The notes beneath the pieces are model-generated. The model worked only from the letters and a program-made list of their open reading frames with translations, was not told the origin of the DNA and did no database searches. A DNA stretch of 64,000 nt, taken from the NCBI GenBank assembly GCA_031002005.1, contig CM061920.1:122564095-122628094 (forward strand). Direction: 5' to 3'. Below, in pieces: positions 45,801 through 56,782 of this stretch. This stretch comes from Vandiemenella viatica. Taxonomy: Eukaryota; Arthropoda; Insecta; Orthoptera; Morabidae. Position 1 is the stretch's first letter; each line of letters opens with the position of its first letter. The position numbers were made by a program, and so were the translations under genes.

Positions 45801-46317
45801 CTGCAAATAAATTTTAAAAAATAAGAGGAATTATTTACAGATTCAATACGTAAGTTATTTTTAAGAAGTTCAGTTACCAGCATAACATTACTAAGATTAA
45901 AAAAAATCATGATAACAATAATGTGAAAACCACCTTAAACTTATAACAGGTTAGTTATTTAATGATAAGAATTTTTGATCAAAAGTCTGCAAACAATTCT
46001 AATTTTAATTGATATATATTTGCAAGGCAATCAACATAAGTAGAGAACATCAGAGGGAACTATCAATCTAAAATTTTACAGAAAATGTGACACCGAAAGT
46101 TTAAAGTCACACATTAACCTTCAGAAGAAAACAAGATATATCATTAATGGTGAATGGGGCTTATGCTTCAGTGAGAATTTACCTAAGCAGCTATTTATGC
46201 TCTAATGCATTTCTCATTTAAATTCTTTCCCTCTCTAAGATAAATTATTTAGCTCCTTCTTCAATAATTTATTCCAGTACCTAATATTTATTATTTTATT
46301 AATCAATCTTGTTTCAT

Positions 46318-46362
46318 GGATCCCTGCTGAGGAAGGATCTCTGGGATGTGAAACATGTCATC
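46318..46362 (+). ncRNA. hammerhead-like core motif (candidate, weak)
   Basis: CTGAGGA (46326-46332) fits CUGANGA and is followed by AGGATCTCTGGGATGT and then GAAAC (46349-46353). GGATC / GGAT.. could be the decayed helix II. Other helices are not evident. It might come from a Penelope-like terminal repeat. Confidence 0.25.
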
Positions 46363-46489
46363 GTTAATACACATACATACCATATGAATCATAATGAAAA
46401 CAATCATATGTAACAAAGACAAATAAGGAGAATAAAAGTAAACATTAATTTTTACAACTGAGTTTTGCAAAAGATCATATTGAATACAA

Positions 46490-47591
46490 TTAATTATTTT
46501 GTTCAAATTCTTGAAAGGAGTAGAAGGAGTTGCCAGTACGATAATTTCTCAGTTTGTCTTTAAATATATCTTTATTGTATACAAACTGTTTTATACTTTT
46601 GGGAAGTTTATTAAACAGATGTATGCCAGAATAATTAACTCCTCTTTGTACTAATGGCAGATATGTTTGTGTTTTGTGCAAGTTATTTCTGTTTCTTGTA
46701 TTGAAATGATCTATGAAAAAGCACATGAGATAATATATATATTGTCATTGTAAGAATATTGAGTTTTTTAAAAAGTTGTCTGCAAGAAGTTCTTGGTTTT
46801 ACCCTACACAACATCCTAATAGCTCTTTTCTGTGCTATGAAAACTTTTTTACTTTGTGAAGAGTTTCCTCAAAAACTTATGCCATATGACATCACTGAAT
46901 GAAAATATGAGGAGTACACATGTTTCGTTAATTCTAGATCTGCTGTAAAAGAAAGTGTTAGTATTGCAAAGGTGACTACTTAGCTTCTTCAGTAGTGAAG
47001 TGGTATGTTCATTCCAACTGAGTTTCTCATCTACTTCAATACCAAGGAATTTTATATTCTTTGTTTCTAAGAGTGTGTTATTTTTATAGCTTACTTGTAA
47101 ATCCGGCTGTGCATAATTATTTGTTTTAAACCTGATATAATTTTTTTTTTTTCAAAATTTAATTTTAATGAATTTGCCTTAAACCAATTTGCTACTTCAC
47201 TAAGTACTTCATTTATATTAAATTCTTGATTACTGTTTGGTTTTATTCTCACAGGTTAGTGTCATCTGCAAATAAAACGCTCTTAACTTTGTCAGATAAG
47301 TTTCCAGGAAGGTCGTTGATGTATAACAAAAAGAGGAGGGGTCCTAGGATGGAGCCTTGTGGAATTCCATGTTTTATTTTCTCCCATTCTGATGAGGCAT
47401 CTTTACTTATTTTAGAATCAAAAATGGAAACTTTATGCATTCGACTTTCCATGTATGATTTAAACCATTTACCTTTGTTTCCATAAATACCATAGTATTC
47501 CATTTTTTCAAAAGTAATTCATGATTTACACAGTCAAATGCTTTTGCAAGATCACAAAATATTCCTACAGGGCTCATTTTATTATTCAGTT
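46490..47591 (-). mobile_element. CR1/Jockey-like LINE reverse transcriptase, 5'-truncated by an LTR element
   Basis: Minus-strand RT pieces in order: MSPVGIFCDLAKAFDCVNHE (about 47575-47520), then GIPQGSILGPLLFLLYINDL and VKSVLFADDTNL with the catalytic Asp pair (47340-47250). The C-terminus is at 46726-46490 (YSGIHLFNKLPKSIKQFVYN). A frameshift separates the first two pieces. The 5' side ends exactly where the LTR at 47592 begins, so the N-terminal half is gone. Similar endonuclease/RT N-terminal sequence exists at 59456-60715, possibly the same family. Confidence 0.8.
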
Positions 47592-48211
47592 TGTAACATA
47601 ACAATAGCATTCCGCCGCTCCGAAGTGAGCGCATGACTACATTGTTTAAGGTCAGTCGTTATCGAGGTATGGTAGCGAACGGCTCGCGTCGCGTAATGTG
47701 AGACGCTATACTAACTGTGCGGGTGTAGCAAGAAGTAAGAAGAATGAATGAACTAGCTTAACCATTGCGACATATGTTTTAAATTGATTTGAACAGTGGG
47801 TTGAGATACCAGAGCAGTGAAGTGTGGCATCGAAAGTAATATAGTGTGGACTGATTTGGATTAATAACTTTCCTTTTTTTTCTAAGAATCTTGCAATCGA
47901 CGGATTACGAAGTTTCAATAGCCTTATCATCTAAATTCTGATAGTGGCCAACTGGTTCGATGTGTACTTTATTCTAATAAATGTGTGGAGAACCGATTTT
48001 CATTACTTAATACTTGAAGATTTCTCTTAATTAGTTATCCTCACACTTTTATCGGACTGGTTTGGACCCTATCTGGCGACCGGCGGCGACTACGAACTCA
48101 TTTATCCGGTTTCTGGTGCTGTATGTTAGTAATTAAAACTTTAGCAAGCACGAAGTTCGGTCTACAGTAAGTAAGTATCATGTCAACCCCAAGAAAGACA
48201 TTAGTCTTACA
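47592..48211 (+). repeat. 5' LTR
   Basis: 620 bp, matches 51945-52556 with few substitutions and small indels. It contains ATAAAT-type polyadenylation signals ('CTAATAAATGTGTGG', about 47974). The high LTR similarity implies a fairly recent insertion. Confidence 0.9.
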
Positions 48212-48888
48212 TGTCGACGAGTGACAGGACTGTGTGGTAGAAGTTAGTACTAGGAGGAGAGACAATTTTTCTCAAATCCTAGGAAAACACACAAAGAAAA
48301 AAAGGAAAACTAGTGATATCAAGATGACTACAATCGAAACAGGTGTCGACAATACCCAAAGGTGCGGAAGAACTCCCACTCGACGAAGGCAGCGCGGCTG
48401 GTCAAGGAGCAGCGGGGAAGATATTCTACATTGTTCGGCGCGGAGCTGGGCAGCCGAGACGACGAAGGCGGGAGAAAGAAGAATCGTCGTGCAGAGTCTC
48501 CGAAAGCTAAGGACGCGCTGTGCGCTGCTTGTTTGGCTATTTTTGAAGGCTTAAATCCTTTCCTAATTTTTTCCTGATAAATTTCCTTTTTTTTCTGTGA
48601 AATATCGAGGAAGAAAATCGGACAAGATTTTTCTCTCCTAACTCGACAATACATTTTACTCTCCTTTGTCATCAGGGATGACAGAAGCAATTATTTAAAT
48701 TCCACCTGTAGTTATGCCTATAGTGCAACCTTTTGTTTCCTTTTTTCTTTAAATGGCATGCTTAGCTAGATAGCTTGCAGCAGCTGGCGCTTCGTGTATA
48801 ACGGCGTTGTTGTGGTCTGGTTGTCTGATTCGCGGGAAGCGAATTTACAATATTTTTTGATCCAGTTTTCTGTGTAAAATTTATAATT

Positions 48889-50091
48889 ATGCCGGGTACG
48901 GAAGGAGACGCTAGTCTAAGTCTCACTGAGGTGGTGGAAATCCTGAGAGCGGAAATGCGCTCACTAAAGTCAGATATGAGTACGAATATTGAAAGCTTAA
49001 ATTCCAAGTTTGAAAATTTAAACACAAATTCTGAGATTCAAAATTCCAAGTTGGAAAATTTAACTCTAGATCTTCAGTCAACCACTGAAAGCTTAAAGTC
49101 AGACCTTAAGTCAGATATTAGTATAAATACTGAGACCCTAAATTCAAAATTTGCAAATTTAAATTTGGATCTCAAATCAAGCACTGAAATCCTCCATGAT
49201 AAATTTGAAAAGTTAGATTCAGATCTTAAGTTAAGTACTCAAACCTTTGATTCCAAGCTCGATAATCTAAAAGCTGAGCTAAAGTCTGACGCGGAAGTAT
49301 TACATTCTAAGTCTCTGAAAGAACACAAATCCCAAATAGCTGAATTACGTAAGGATATGGAAGAGTATCGTGCTTTGTGTAATATGCGAGCAGAGGACTT
49401 AACAACCCAGTTTTCCGATTTAAAACAAGAGTTAAAGGGTGAAACTAATAGTTTGCGCCAGGAAACCGACACCTTGCAAGAACAGTATGCGCAGTTACAA
49501 GAAAAAAGCGATAGTCACTGCCACCGTATAAAGACGATCGAAGGACAGTTCCAAACATTGCAAGAAGGTACCCGACAGGGCTATGCGGAAGTGAAATTTG
49601 GGATGAAAGAGATAACTGCGGAGGTGGAACAGCTGGATGAGAAGTTGGAGAAATTAAAAGTGTCAACTGCCGTATTTGTGGATGAAAGAATGAAGGTACA
49701 GGCTCCGCTAATTATAAAACAAGAAGTATTAAAACAAGTGCCGGTTGTAGTGAGAGAAGAGTTCTGTAAATACAAAGAAACCGGAAAGGGCACAGTAATT
49801 CCTGTTCAATGCTACGACGAAAAGATTGATTGGGAAGAATTTTCTGACCGAAATGGCATCCATCCTGTAAAGTTTATTAAAAATTTCGAAAATTTTCCAC
49901 CTTTTATGGCTGCTAGTGAGGAGAAGAAAATTAATATGGTAATAAAACATTTAAGAGCAGGACCTCGACTGTGGGCAGAGCAATTGGAGGAGGAATTTTC
50001 ATCTTTCGAGCAGTTCAAAGAAGATTTTTTGAATCTTTACTGGTCCGGCAGAACGGCAGATCGCCGTAAAATCAGAATTAATGTGCGGTGA
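48889..50091 (+). CDS. gag-like polyprotein ORF, N-terminal part (coiled coil plus capsid-like start)
   Basis: A 400-residue ORF starting MPGTEGDASLSLTEVVEI. Residues about 15-260 are a long heptad-type coiled coil with internally repeated phrases such as LNSKF.NLN and SDLKS. From about residue 295 (IDWEEFSDRNGIHPVKFIKN) it resembles the start of a Ty3/gypsy-type gag capsid domain, with a DFLNLYWS-type ending. It terminates early because of a one-base frameshift in an A run near 50069-50072; the domain continues in the next frame at 50081. It would form the particle shell that packages element RNA. Interpretation as gag rests on position between LTRs and domain style, not on a strong motif. 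Confidence 0.75.
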   Translation: MPGTEGDASLSLTEVVEILRAEMRSLKSDMSTNIESLNSKFENLNTNSEIQNSKLENLTLDLQSTTESLKSDLKSDISINTETLNSKFANLNLDLKSSTEILHDKFEKLDSDLKLSTQTFDSKLDNLKAELKSDAEVLHSKSLKEHKSQIAELRKDMEEYRALCNMRAEDLTTQFSDLKQELKGETNSLRQETDTLQEQYAQLQEKSDSHCHRIKTIEGQFQTLQEGTRQGYAEVKFGMKEITAEVEQLDEKLEKLKVSTAVFVDERMKVQAPLIIKQEVLKQVPVVVREEFCKYKETGKGTVIPVQCYDEKIDWEEFSDRNGIHPVKFIKNFENFPPFMAASEEKKINMVIKHLRAGPRLWAEQLEEEFSSFEQFKEDFLNLYWSGRTADRRKIRINVR

Positions 50092-50569
50092 CCGTTATGA
50101 TCCGAGAAGAGGATCGCAAACCGATTTTTTCATGCGGTGCTATGCATCTTGCCGATACTTAGACCAGCCTCATAGTGAAGAAGAGTATGTACGAATGATT
50201 GCGGCTAGGTTACCGGAACAGACACAGCTAATACTTACTAGCCACAAGATCCGCTCCATAAAGGATGCTGTAGATATGCTGGGAAGATTAGATGTACAAG
50301 AGCAAAGAATGTACAGAACAAGATACCAGGGACAACATAACACTAATCATTTTCAAAATAACGGATTCAGACAGGAAAACCACCGAAGAGAAGGGAATAA
50401 AAATTTTCGGCAAGAACCGGAAAACTCAGGCCGGCAAGACGGAGTTCGAAAGGAAAACATAGAGGAAGGAAAATCTCATAGGCGGTTCCAGAATCATAAC
50501 TACCGACCGCAAAATGAAGAACATAGGGTAGCAGTGGTTTCAGAAGACAATACCAGACATTTAAACTAG
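50081..50569 (+). CDS. gag-like ORF, C-terminal part (after frameshift)
   Basis: 162 residues in a different frame from the upstream ORF, which overlaps it by 11 bases. The start (RYDPRRGSQTDFFMRCYASC) continues the capsid-like domain, and YVRMIAARLPEQTQLILTSH with VDMLGRLDVQEQR fits the end of retrotransposon gag domains. The remaining 70 residues are rich in Arg, Asn, Gln and His, a likely RNA-binding tail. No CCHC zinc knuckle is present. The ATG at 50081 is probably not a real start. Confidence 0.65.
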   Translation: MCGDRYDPRRGSQTDFFMRCYASCRYLDQPHSEEEYVRMIAARLPEQTQLILTSHKIRSIKDAVDMLGRLDVQEQRMYRTRYQGQHNTNHFQNNGFRQENHRREGNKNFRQEPENSGRQDGVRKENIEEGKSHRRFQNHNYRPQNEEHRVAVVSEDNTRHLN

Positions 50570-50779
50570 TGCCTGCCACTGAGAAGGCTTCGCCAGCGGC
50601 GGAGGCAGAAAAGAGGCCGAATACAGAGAAAATATTATTAGTAAAAGAAGAAAAAATAGGCTTGAGGCGGAAAAAAGGATCAACCAGAAATATGTCTATA
50701 CGATACAGTATTTAATAACGAAGTTGAAGAGGAACCGACAAGATACGAGAAAATTTTATTAACCAGTACAAGTGAAGAA

Positions 50780-51352
50780 TTGAGAGCGGATAAACTAGAA
50801 GATTTTAAGGAAGGCAATATGGAAATTGAGAATGACGAGTACCAGAAGACTGAAATTAAGTTGATAGAAATCGATGTATCCGGAGAAGAAACAAATAGCG
50901 GTAAAGCGAGCCGGGAAGTAATTGAAATGGCACCCCAGCAATATGTCAAAAATAACAGAAGCATGCGCGCGCGTGACAGCAACCAGCGCTCGCGCAACAG
51001 TCAATGCGTAAGCACTATAGTAACCTGTGCCAAAAATAAGTTAAAGTGTGCGGCAGCCACGGGCGCAGTAAACAAAGACGGCGGAACATTTTTATCGACT
51101 GAAGAGTATTATGGAGGTAATAAGTCAATACCAATGGACTGCGGAGTATATGAAGAAGATGACTGGAAATTAAAGCAACCGCAGATACGTAAAGAAAAGA
51201 AGAGAATCGACCGGAAATATATCAAATGGAAGTGGAAAGCTAACGTGATAGGGGTGGAGATGAGCCCTTCATCTATGGATGTTGGACGAGGATGTCTACT
51301 CACTCCGCAATGGTCACGAATAGGGGACACCCTTTATCCTTATTTTTCTTAA
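50780..51352 (+). CDS. unknown ORF in LTR element
   Basis: 190 residues, acidic at the start (DKLEDFKEGNMEIENDEYQK), then Lys-rich (RKEKKRIDRKYIKWKWKANV), ending SRIGDTLYPYFS. It lies after the gag pair in the same element. I recognise no protease, RT, integrase or envelope motif; there is no signal peptide or membrane segment. It may be a degenerate accessory protein or a remnant of the region that once joined gag to pol. Confidence 0.45.
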   Translation: MRADKLEDFKEGNMEIENDEYQKTEIKLIEIDVSGEETNSGKASREVIEMAPQQYVKNNRSMRARDSNQRSRNSQCVSTIVTCAKNKLKCAAATGAVNKDGGTFLSTEEYYGGNKSIPMDCGVYEEDDWKLKQPQIRKEKKRIDRKYIKWKWKANVIGVEMSPSSMDVGRGCLLTPQWSRIGDTLYPYFS

Positions 51353-51944
51353 TTTTTTATTTGGCGTATGCCTATTTCCTCACCGCTTCGGCGAATAAAT
51401 CCTTGACTTTTCCGGCTAAAGCCAGCGAAATAAATCTACATTTCCAATTACCCTACCCTGCCTGAAATATGCCAAAGCAGCAGCAGCGTGTAGTGCAGTG
51501 TAGTGCGTGAAGTGCTTCGACAAAAGTCGTATCGAGAGGTTAATGACCTCTACCAGTGTCGCAACCGAGGACTCCACCCATAGAGCCTACGGTAGAAGCG
51601 AAAATATTATTTTTGTCATGTTGTATATATGTTCTTTCTTTTCAGTTTTATTTTCTTGAGAGCTGACAGTCTATTTGAGAACTGTGACCACGAAAACTAT
51701 AACAATTTCATGTGGTTCCTTCGTGTATTTTTTTTTATACGTTTTCTTGATGTTGTTTGTGTGCCTGTTTTTTTTTGTTAAATATGTTAAATGGCTTTGT
51801 GTATCTTATGTTAGTAGTTTGGCCACACTCGAGAGTTTGAAACTTGGTATTTGTAAATTTTCTATTTTCTTTTTTTGTAATGATAATTCTTCAGTTTCTT
51901 TTGGAAAAAACCTGAACAATTATCACAAATTGGTAGTTGGGGAA
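51353..51944 (+). other. 3' untranslated part of the LTR element
   Basis: Non-coding, T-rich sequence between the last ORF and the 3' LTR, ending in the purine-rich tract. Confidence 0.6.
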
Positions 51945-52556
51945 TGTAACATAACAGTAGCATTCCGCCGCTCCGAAATGAGCGCATGACTACATTGTTT
52001 AAAGTCAGTCGTTATCGAGGTATGGTAGCGGACGGCTCGCGTCGCGTAATGTGAGACGCTATAACTGTGCGGGTGTAGCAAGAAGTAAGAAGAAGAATGA
52101 ACTAGTTTAACCATTGCGACGTATGTTTTAAATTGATTTGAACAGTGTTGAGATACCAGACAGTGAAGTGTGGCATCGAAAGTAATTTAGTGTGGACTGA
52201 TTTGGATTAATAACTTTCCTTTTTTTTCTAAGAATCTTGCAATCGACGGATTACGAAGTTTCAATAGCCTTATCATCTAAATTCTGATAGTGGCCAACTG
52301 GTTCGATGTGTACTTTATTCTAATAAATGTGTGGAGAACCTATTTTCATTACTTAATACTTGAAGATTTCTCTTAATTAGTTATCCTCACACTTTTATCG
52401 GACTGGTTTGGACCCTATCTGGCGACCGGCGGCGACTACGAACTCATTATCCGGCTTCTAGTGCTGTATGTCAGTAATTAAAACTTTAGCAAGCACGAAG
52501 TTCGGTCTACAGTAAGTAAGTATCATGTCAACCCCAAGAAAGGCAATAGTCTTACA
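51945..52556 (+). repeat. 3' LTR
   Basis: 612 bp, TGTAACATAACA … TCTTACA. The base after it begins a Tc1-like fragment, whereas the base before the 5' LTR lies in a LINE. Confidence 0.9.
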
Positions 52557-52790
52557 ACGGGACATTCCATTTCAGAAATTGTTTGTGAATTCAACACCCC
52601 CTCCATCCACAGTGGTAAGAAAGTGCCGTGAATATGTAATTTCCTGCACTACCTCCCACTGTAGACAACGCAGTGGCTGATCCAGATTAGTATGAAGGTA
52701 CTGTGCAAACTGGTGATGGCAGCATTACTTAGCATTTACTGGAACCACTGGTCAAAATGAATTGACCATTGACTGATTTTATCTATCTTG
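52557..52790 (+). mobile_element. Tc1-like transposase N-terminal fragment
   Basis: The forward frame begins GHSISEIVCEFNTPPSTVVR, the helix-turn-helix start typical of Tc1-type transposases. It continues KCREYVIS and then breaks up with stops (…CRQRSG…). It is cut on its left by the LTR at 52556. No catalytic part or terminus is present. Confidence 0.55.
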
Positions 52791-54296
52791 GGGAGGAAAT
52801 AGATTAGCAGCAGCTATTGTCAATCTATAAAACTTTCTAAAATGTCACCAAAGTTCAATTTTTTTTTACTAAATCGATCACCAGTTTCCTTTAATATTTT
52901 AAGAGTTAATCTTTAACTGCAAAGGAGCAACAGTTTCAAAAAGTTGTTAATAAAAATGAAAGTCCGCAACAAAAATAAATTTCACCAAGTGTACTGTGAA
53001 ATGAGATAGATCGAGCTGCTGGTATCAGGCTTACAAAGTAGTCTCATACCAATCGTATATCAGACTTAGAACCTCTATGAAGATTGAAGTTTAACTGTAA
53101 GAGACACCGTCACAATGAGTACAATATTCACTCATTCATGTTAACAGTTATGAAGGACCAACTTTTCAATGAAACTGTCCAAAATAACCCTAGTAAAATT
53201 TGTTAACATCAGTTTATGGAGCAACCAAACCTATTTGCTGTTAAAACTTCACTTGTAACGGAAAATTTGAAATGTTTAGTAGTAGTAATTCACATGGATA
53301 CTGCACCCAGTTTACCAGACAGGTGTTTCAAAGTTCCATTTCTAACTGAAAATAATCTATCACCAAAAACGGCTTCTTTGAAAATAATTCCAACACTCCA
53401 CTACCATTACACTAATAATCACAGAGTTTACCTGCTATGCTCAGAATTTGTTAACTGACTATCACCAGCTTCCTAATATATACTCATCTCAAAAGCCTCT
53501 AGAACACTTGTGAACCCTCATGGTGAAACACCTTTCCACTGTGAAATACCAAAGTCCCACATTCTCATGTTACCAAAAATCTAACAGATCTTTACCAAAC
53601 TGTTACAGTTTGCAAATTGAATTATTTCCAGCAGTTTTTCTGATGACATACTTTTTCAAATTCCTACTAGTTTGGTAATTATTTAAGTAGGAGGATTGTA
53701 AATGTTTTTTACCTTCCCTTTATTCTAAAACTATTTAATCCCTAATAAAGCGATGATGTCGCTTAACTATCATACCTCGTGCAATCAAATATTTGTAAAC
53801 CAAATTATAGCTTTAAATAAATTTTCTGCCCATATGATCCTTTTATAAAAAGGATTGTCTTCATTTACTCCTACAAAAATGAAATAAAATAGATGCAGAC
53901 TAGTGTAATTAAGATGAAATTGTTTTTGTCTAAGGTGTTTCCGAAAACTAAACACCTAGAAACCACAATTGGGACACTATAAATTTCAAACCTTCTCTGC
54001 TTTCAAATTTATGACTCATAAATTTCATGTAAATATAAGTATGGAAAATGTGAGTACTCATCGCTTACCACAGGTGACATCAGGATGGTGCAGAAAGAGA
54101 AAACGTGAAAATGGAGCAATAGAGAAAATTTCAAGTTTGTAATCCTTTATAAGCAGTAAAAATAATTATGGTCCAAAGGGTGGGAGTCAGAGTGCAACCA
54201 ACAACTCACCAATAGAGGTGAACAAGCCAAAATCAAATGCATGGGAAAAAATCTGTGTTTTGAAAATTCAAATATAAAAAATATGTAATGAAAATA
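52791..54296. other. sequence without recognised gene
   Basis: AT-rich, about 1.5 kb. I looked for NSUN6 N-terminal and LARS2 downstream exons on the minus strand and saw none that I could defend. Confidence 0.4.
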
Positions 54297-55201
54297 CAAG
54301 GTGTGTGAGAAAAGTAATAAGATTGGTAACACTGTGATCAATCTGGCAACACTGTGTCTATGAGTCTGTGCTAGACCAGTTTGTACATCCCTTCCACATG
54401 CTCAGTCCGAGTTTCAACTCCATTCATCCAACACATTATTTTTGACAGCACCATCAGTGAAAATGTGTTTCTGTTGCGTGTTACAAAAATGGAGCATCGG
54501 AATTTAGAGCAACATTGTGCAATCAAGTTTTGCATTAAACTTGGGGAATCCGTTAGTGTGACCTTTGAAAAGTTGAAACAGGCCTATGGGGAACATGCTT
54601 ATCAAGAGCACAAGTTTGCCACTAGCACAAATTATTTTTGGAAGGCTGAGAAAATGGTGAAGATCAACCTCACTCAGGGAGACCTTCAACTTCAAAAACT
54701 GATGAAAATGTTGAGCGTGTGAGAATTTGTTCCCCCGGAACAAACTGTTAACCAAGTGTTTTACAAAGGTGTCCTTGAAAGGCTCAGGAAAAAGAGTGAT
54801 TCATGTAAGACTAGACATTGCAAACAAGTGGATGCTTCATCATGACAATGCCACATGTCATGGCTTTTCCCATCAGTGAATTTTTTACATCAAAACGCAC
54901 TCCAGCTGTTTCTGAACCAACCTATTCACATGAGTTAAGTCCTTGTGACCTTTTCCTTCTCCCGCAGTTGAAACATGTCTTAAAAGGACATCATTTTGGA
55001 GCTCTGGAGAACATTCAAAAGGCTGTGATCAATCAGTTAACAGCTCTACCAGTTGAAGCCTTCCAGCGCTGCTACCAAGAGTGGAAACAATGACTGTGTA
55101 TAGCTGCCCAAGAGAAGTACTTTGAAGGGGATAATATTGTTGTTTGAAAAAAAACTTTGGTAAGTAAATAATCAGCCTCATTATTTTTCTCTCACACCTC
55201 A
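54297..55201 (+). mobile_element. internally deleted mariner
   Basis: Flanked by TA (54295-54296 and 55202-55203), with inverted ends sharing AGGTGTG(T/A)GAGAAAA.TAAT. At 905 bp it is about 400 short of a full mariner. The transposase start MEHRNLEQHCAIKFCIKLGE (54489) runs through a frameshift to a SGRPSTSKTDENVERVR-type block. It then jumps at about 54727 straight to EFVPPEQTVNQVFY, skipping the first catalytic Asp region. The later HHDNA motif region and C-terminus are frame-broken. Non-autonomous and inactive, but both ends remain. Confidence 0.85.
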
Positions 55202-55917
55202 TATAAACAAACACTAAGTAAGCAGTAGTTCCTGCAGGACAGAGGAAAGAAAGCAGTGGATAAAGCAAGAGAAGTAAAGAAGATCAAGAGTAAAAAGAAG
55301 ATTAAGTCCATGAGAGAGTCTAGGTCCCAGTATGTATTTGTATGTCATTTCCCACTGCTTAAATGTAGAGAAACTGTTGCTAACCAGGAGCATTCTGATA
55401 GCATGAACTGTGGAACAATAAAACTACATTGACGCGCTACCTCGGTGGAAAGCCTTAGAAGATTTTATACAATAAAACTATAGTTTTAAAAAACTAAAAA
55501 AGAAAACATACTTTTTGTAGTAATGCAGTACCTCACTTTATTCTTAGCAGTAATCTTTTTTTAGTAAAAAAACCCATTAATATTAGCAATAAAGTGAATA
55601 ACATCAAAGCCATTATGTGCATATGGCATGCTAATTTCTCCTCTAGTGCTGACGACATTTGTATTTATAAGTAATACGAGATCATATAGAGGCAAGTAGG
55701 ATAAGTTGTTTCATTGCAGAAATGTATGCAATTTTAAATACAAATACACATCCTAAAACACGCATAAAAGTAAAACGAAATATAGTCCTTGTCAAAATGC
55801 ACAAAAATTTGATTAAAACTGTACATCTTCATCACTGCCATGCTCAGCAGACATATAAACTGATTTTGACAGAATAGTTTATTTGATTCTCCTGTATATG
55901 AAACAACGATTTCAGAA

Positions 55918-55956
<39 letters not shown>

Positions 55957-56600
55957 TGAAAATCTGAGAAGCAAAGTCCTGTAGGACATGAAGCTCATGT
56001 GGTGGGACACATTTTGACAACACCACGTTTATACACATAGAGCTGAACTACTACTGGAATGTGTAAACGTGTTGCAACAGTGCATTAATAACATCATGTG
56101 CTGCCATATTGTTGGCTCTGACACAGAGTTCAATCACATTATAAAACCACACTCGCATTATAAATAGGCTTATTTACACTATAGTAAAGGAATATGAACA
56201 GCTATGTCTACTTCCACTTCAAACTTAATAAATACTGGCCCCTGCAGATAAGACTTGTGGTGGACGTCTAGAGACATCATCAGCACTGAGTACAGTAAGT
56301 GTGTTTCCAGATTATTATTGTTTTATTAGAGAAAATGATAATTTTATTTTTAACTCTTTAGTTCAAACTGGAAAAACAAATTAATCATTTGAAGAGGAGA
56401 TGGAAGGGTGGACCAGGTAAGAGTTTCAATTTACATTAAACATTTTTATTTTCCACTGGTCAGCAGATAATTTTTGGCATTGGTACACAGAAACTAGAAA
56501 CATTCAAGTTAAAATTTGAATCTCACAAAATAATAAACATTGTCTAAACAGTAAATGCGTGCAAGAAATGATATAACTTTCAGTTATTTTATATACTTAC
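55202..56600. other. sequence without recognised gene
   Basis: No exon recognised. A T run (55921-55955) could be the reverse of a poly(A) tail, but no element body beside it was identified. Confidence 0.4.
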
Positions 56601-56782
56601 TATCTCGTGACCAATTTCTGTGAGAGGTTGGAGCCACATTTCCTAATATTAGCAAACGTGCAGTATCAACTCCAAACTCTTCAAAGACAGTTTCTGGTTC
56701 AACGCCGTTATGTTTTGATTGCTCATTTTTTCCCATGCAACAACTACTGGTGAACCAGTCTTCTTCTCTGTTGGTTTTGGCC
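56601..56782 (-). pseudogene. LARS2: orphan exon of mitochondrial leucyl-tRNA synthetase with frameshift in KMSKS
   Basis: A minus-strand exon between an acceptor ATTCCTTTTAG (ending 56783) and a donor GTAAGT (from 56600). The first part reads PKPTEKKTGSPVVVAWEKMS in one frame. The rest reads SKHNGVEPETVFEEFGVDTA and ARLLILGNVAPTSHRNWSRD in another. Both match LARS2, which charges mitochondrial tRNA-Leu. The switch falls inside the ATP-binding KMSKS signature: one A is missing from the codon for the second K near 56724. So the copy is broken, or the assembly has a base error. No other LARS2 exon is recognised nearby, although downstream exons would be expected between 46000 and 56600. Intron-type borders rule out a processed retrocopy. 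Confidence 0.8.

Larger units (their letters stand above)
47592..52556 (+). mobile_element. LTR retrotransposon carrying gag-like ORFs and no visible pol
   Basis: Two near-identical LTRs (47592-48211 and 51945-52556) start TGTAACATAACA and end TCTTACA. The 3.7-kb interior has a leader (48212-48888), a gag-like ORF pair (48889-50569) and one further ORF (50780-51352). I find no protease, reverse transcriptase, RNase H or integrase motif, and the space is too small for them. A purine-rich TAGTTGGGGAA precedes the 3' LTR as a polypurine tract. The primer-binding site after the 5' LTR (TGTCGACGAG) does not start TGG. No target duplication is seen (CAGTT / ACGGG). It resembles the non-autonomous 'TR-GAG' type known from plants and would need pol from another element. 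Confidence 0.85.

Noticed and set aside
48234..48554. Leader ORF of the LTR element as a gene
   Set aside because: Arg/Lys-rich frame in the untranslated leader with no family resemblance; an opposite-strand ORF covers the same place.
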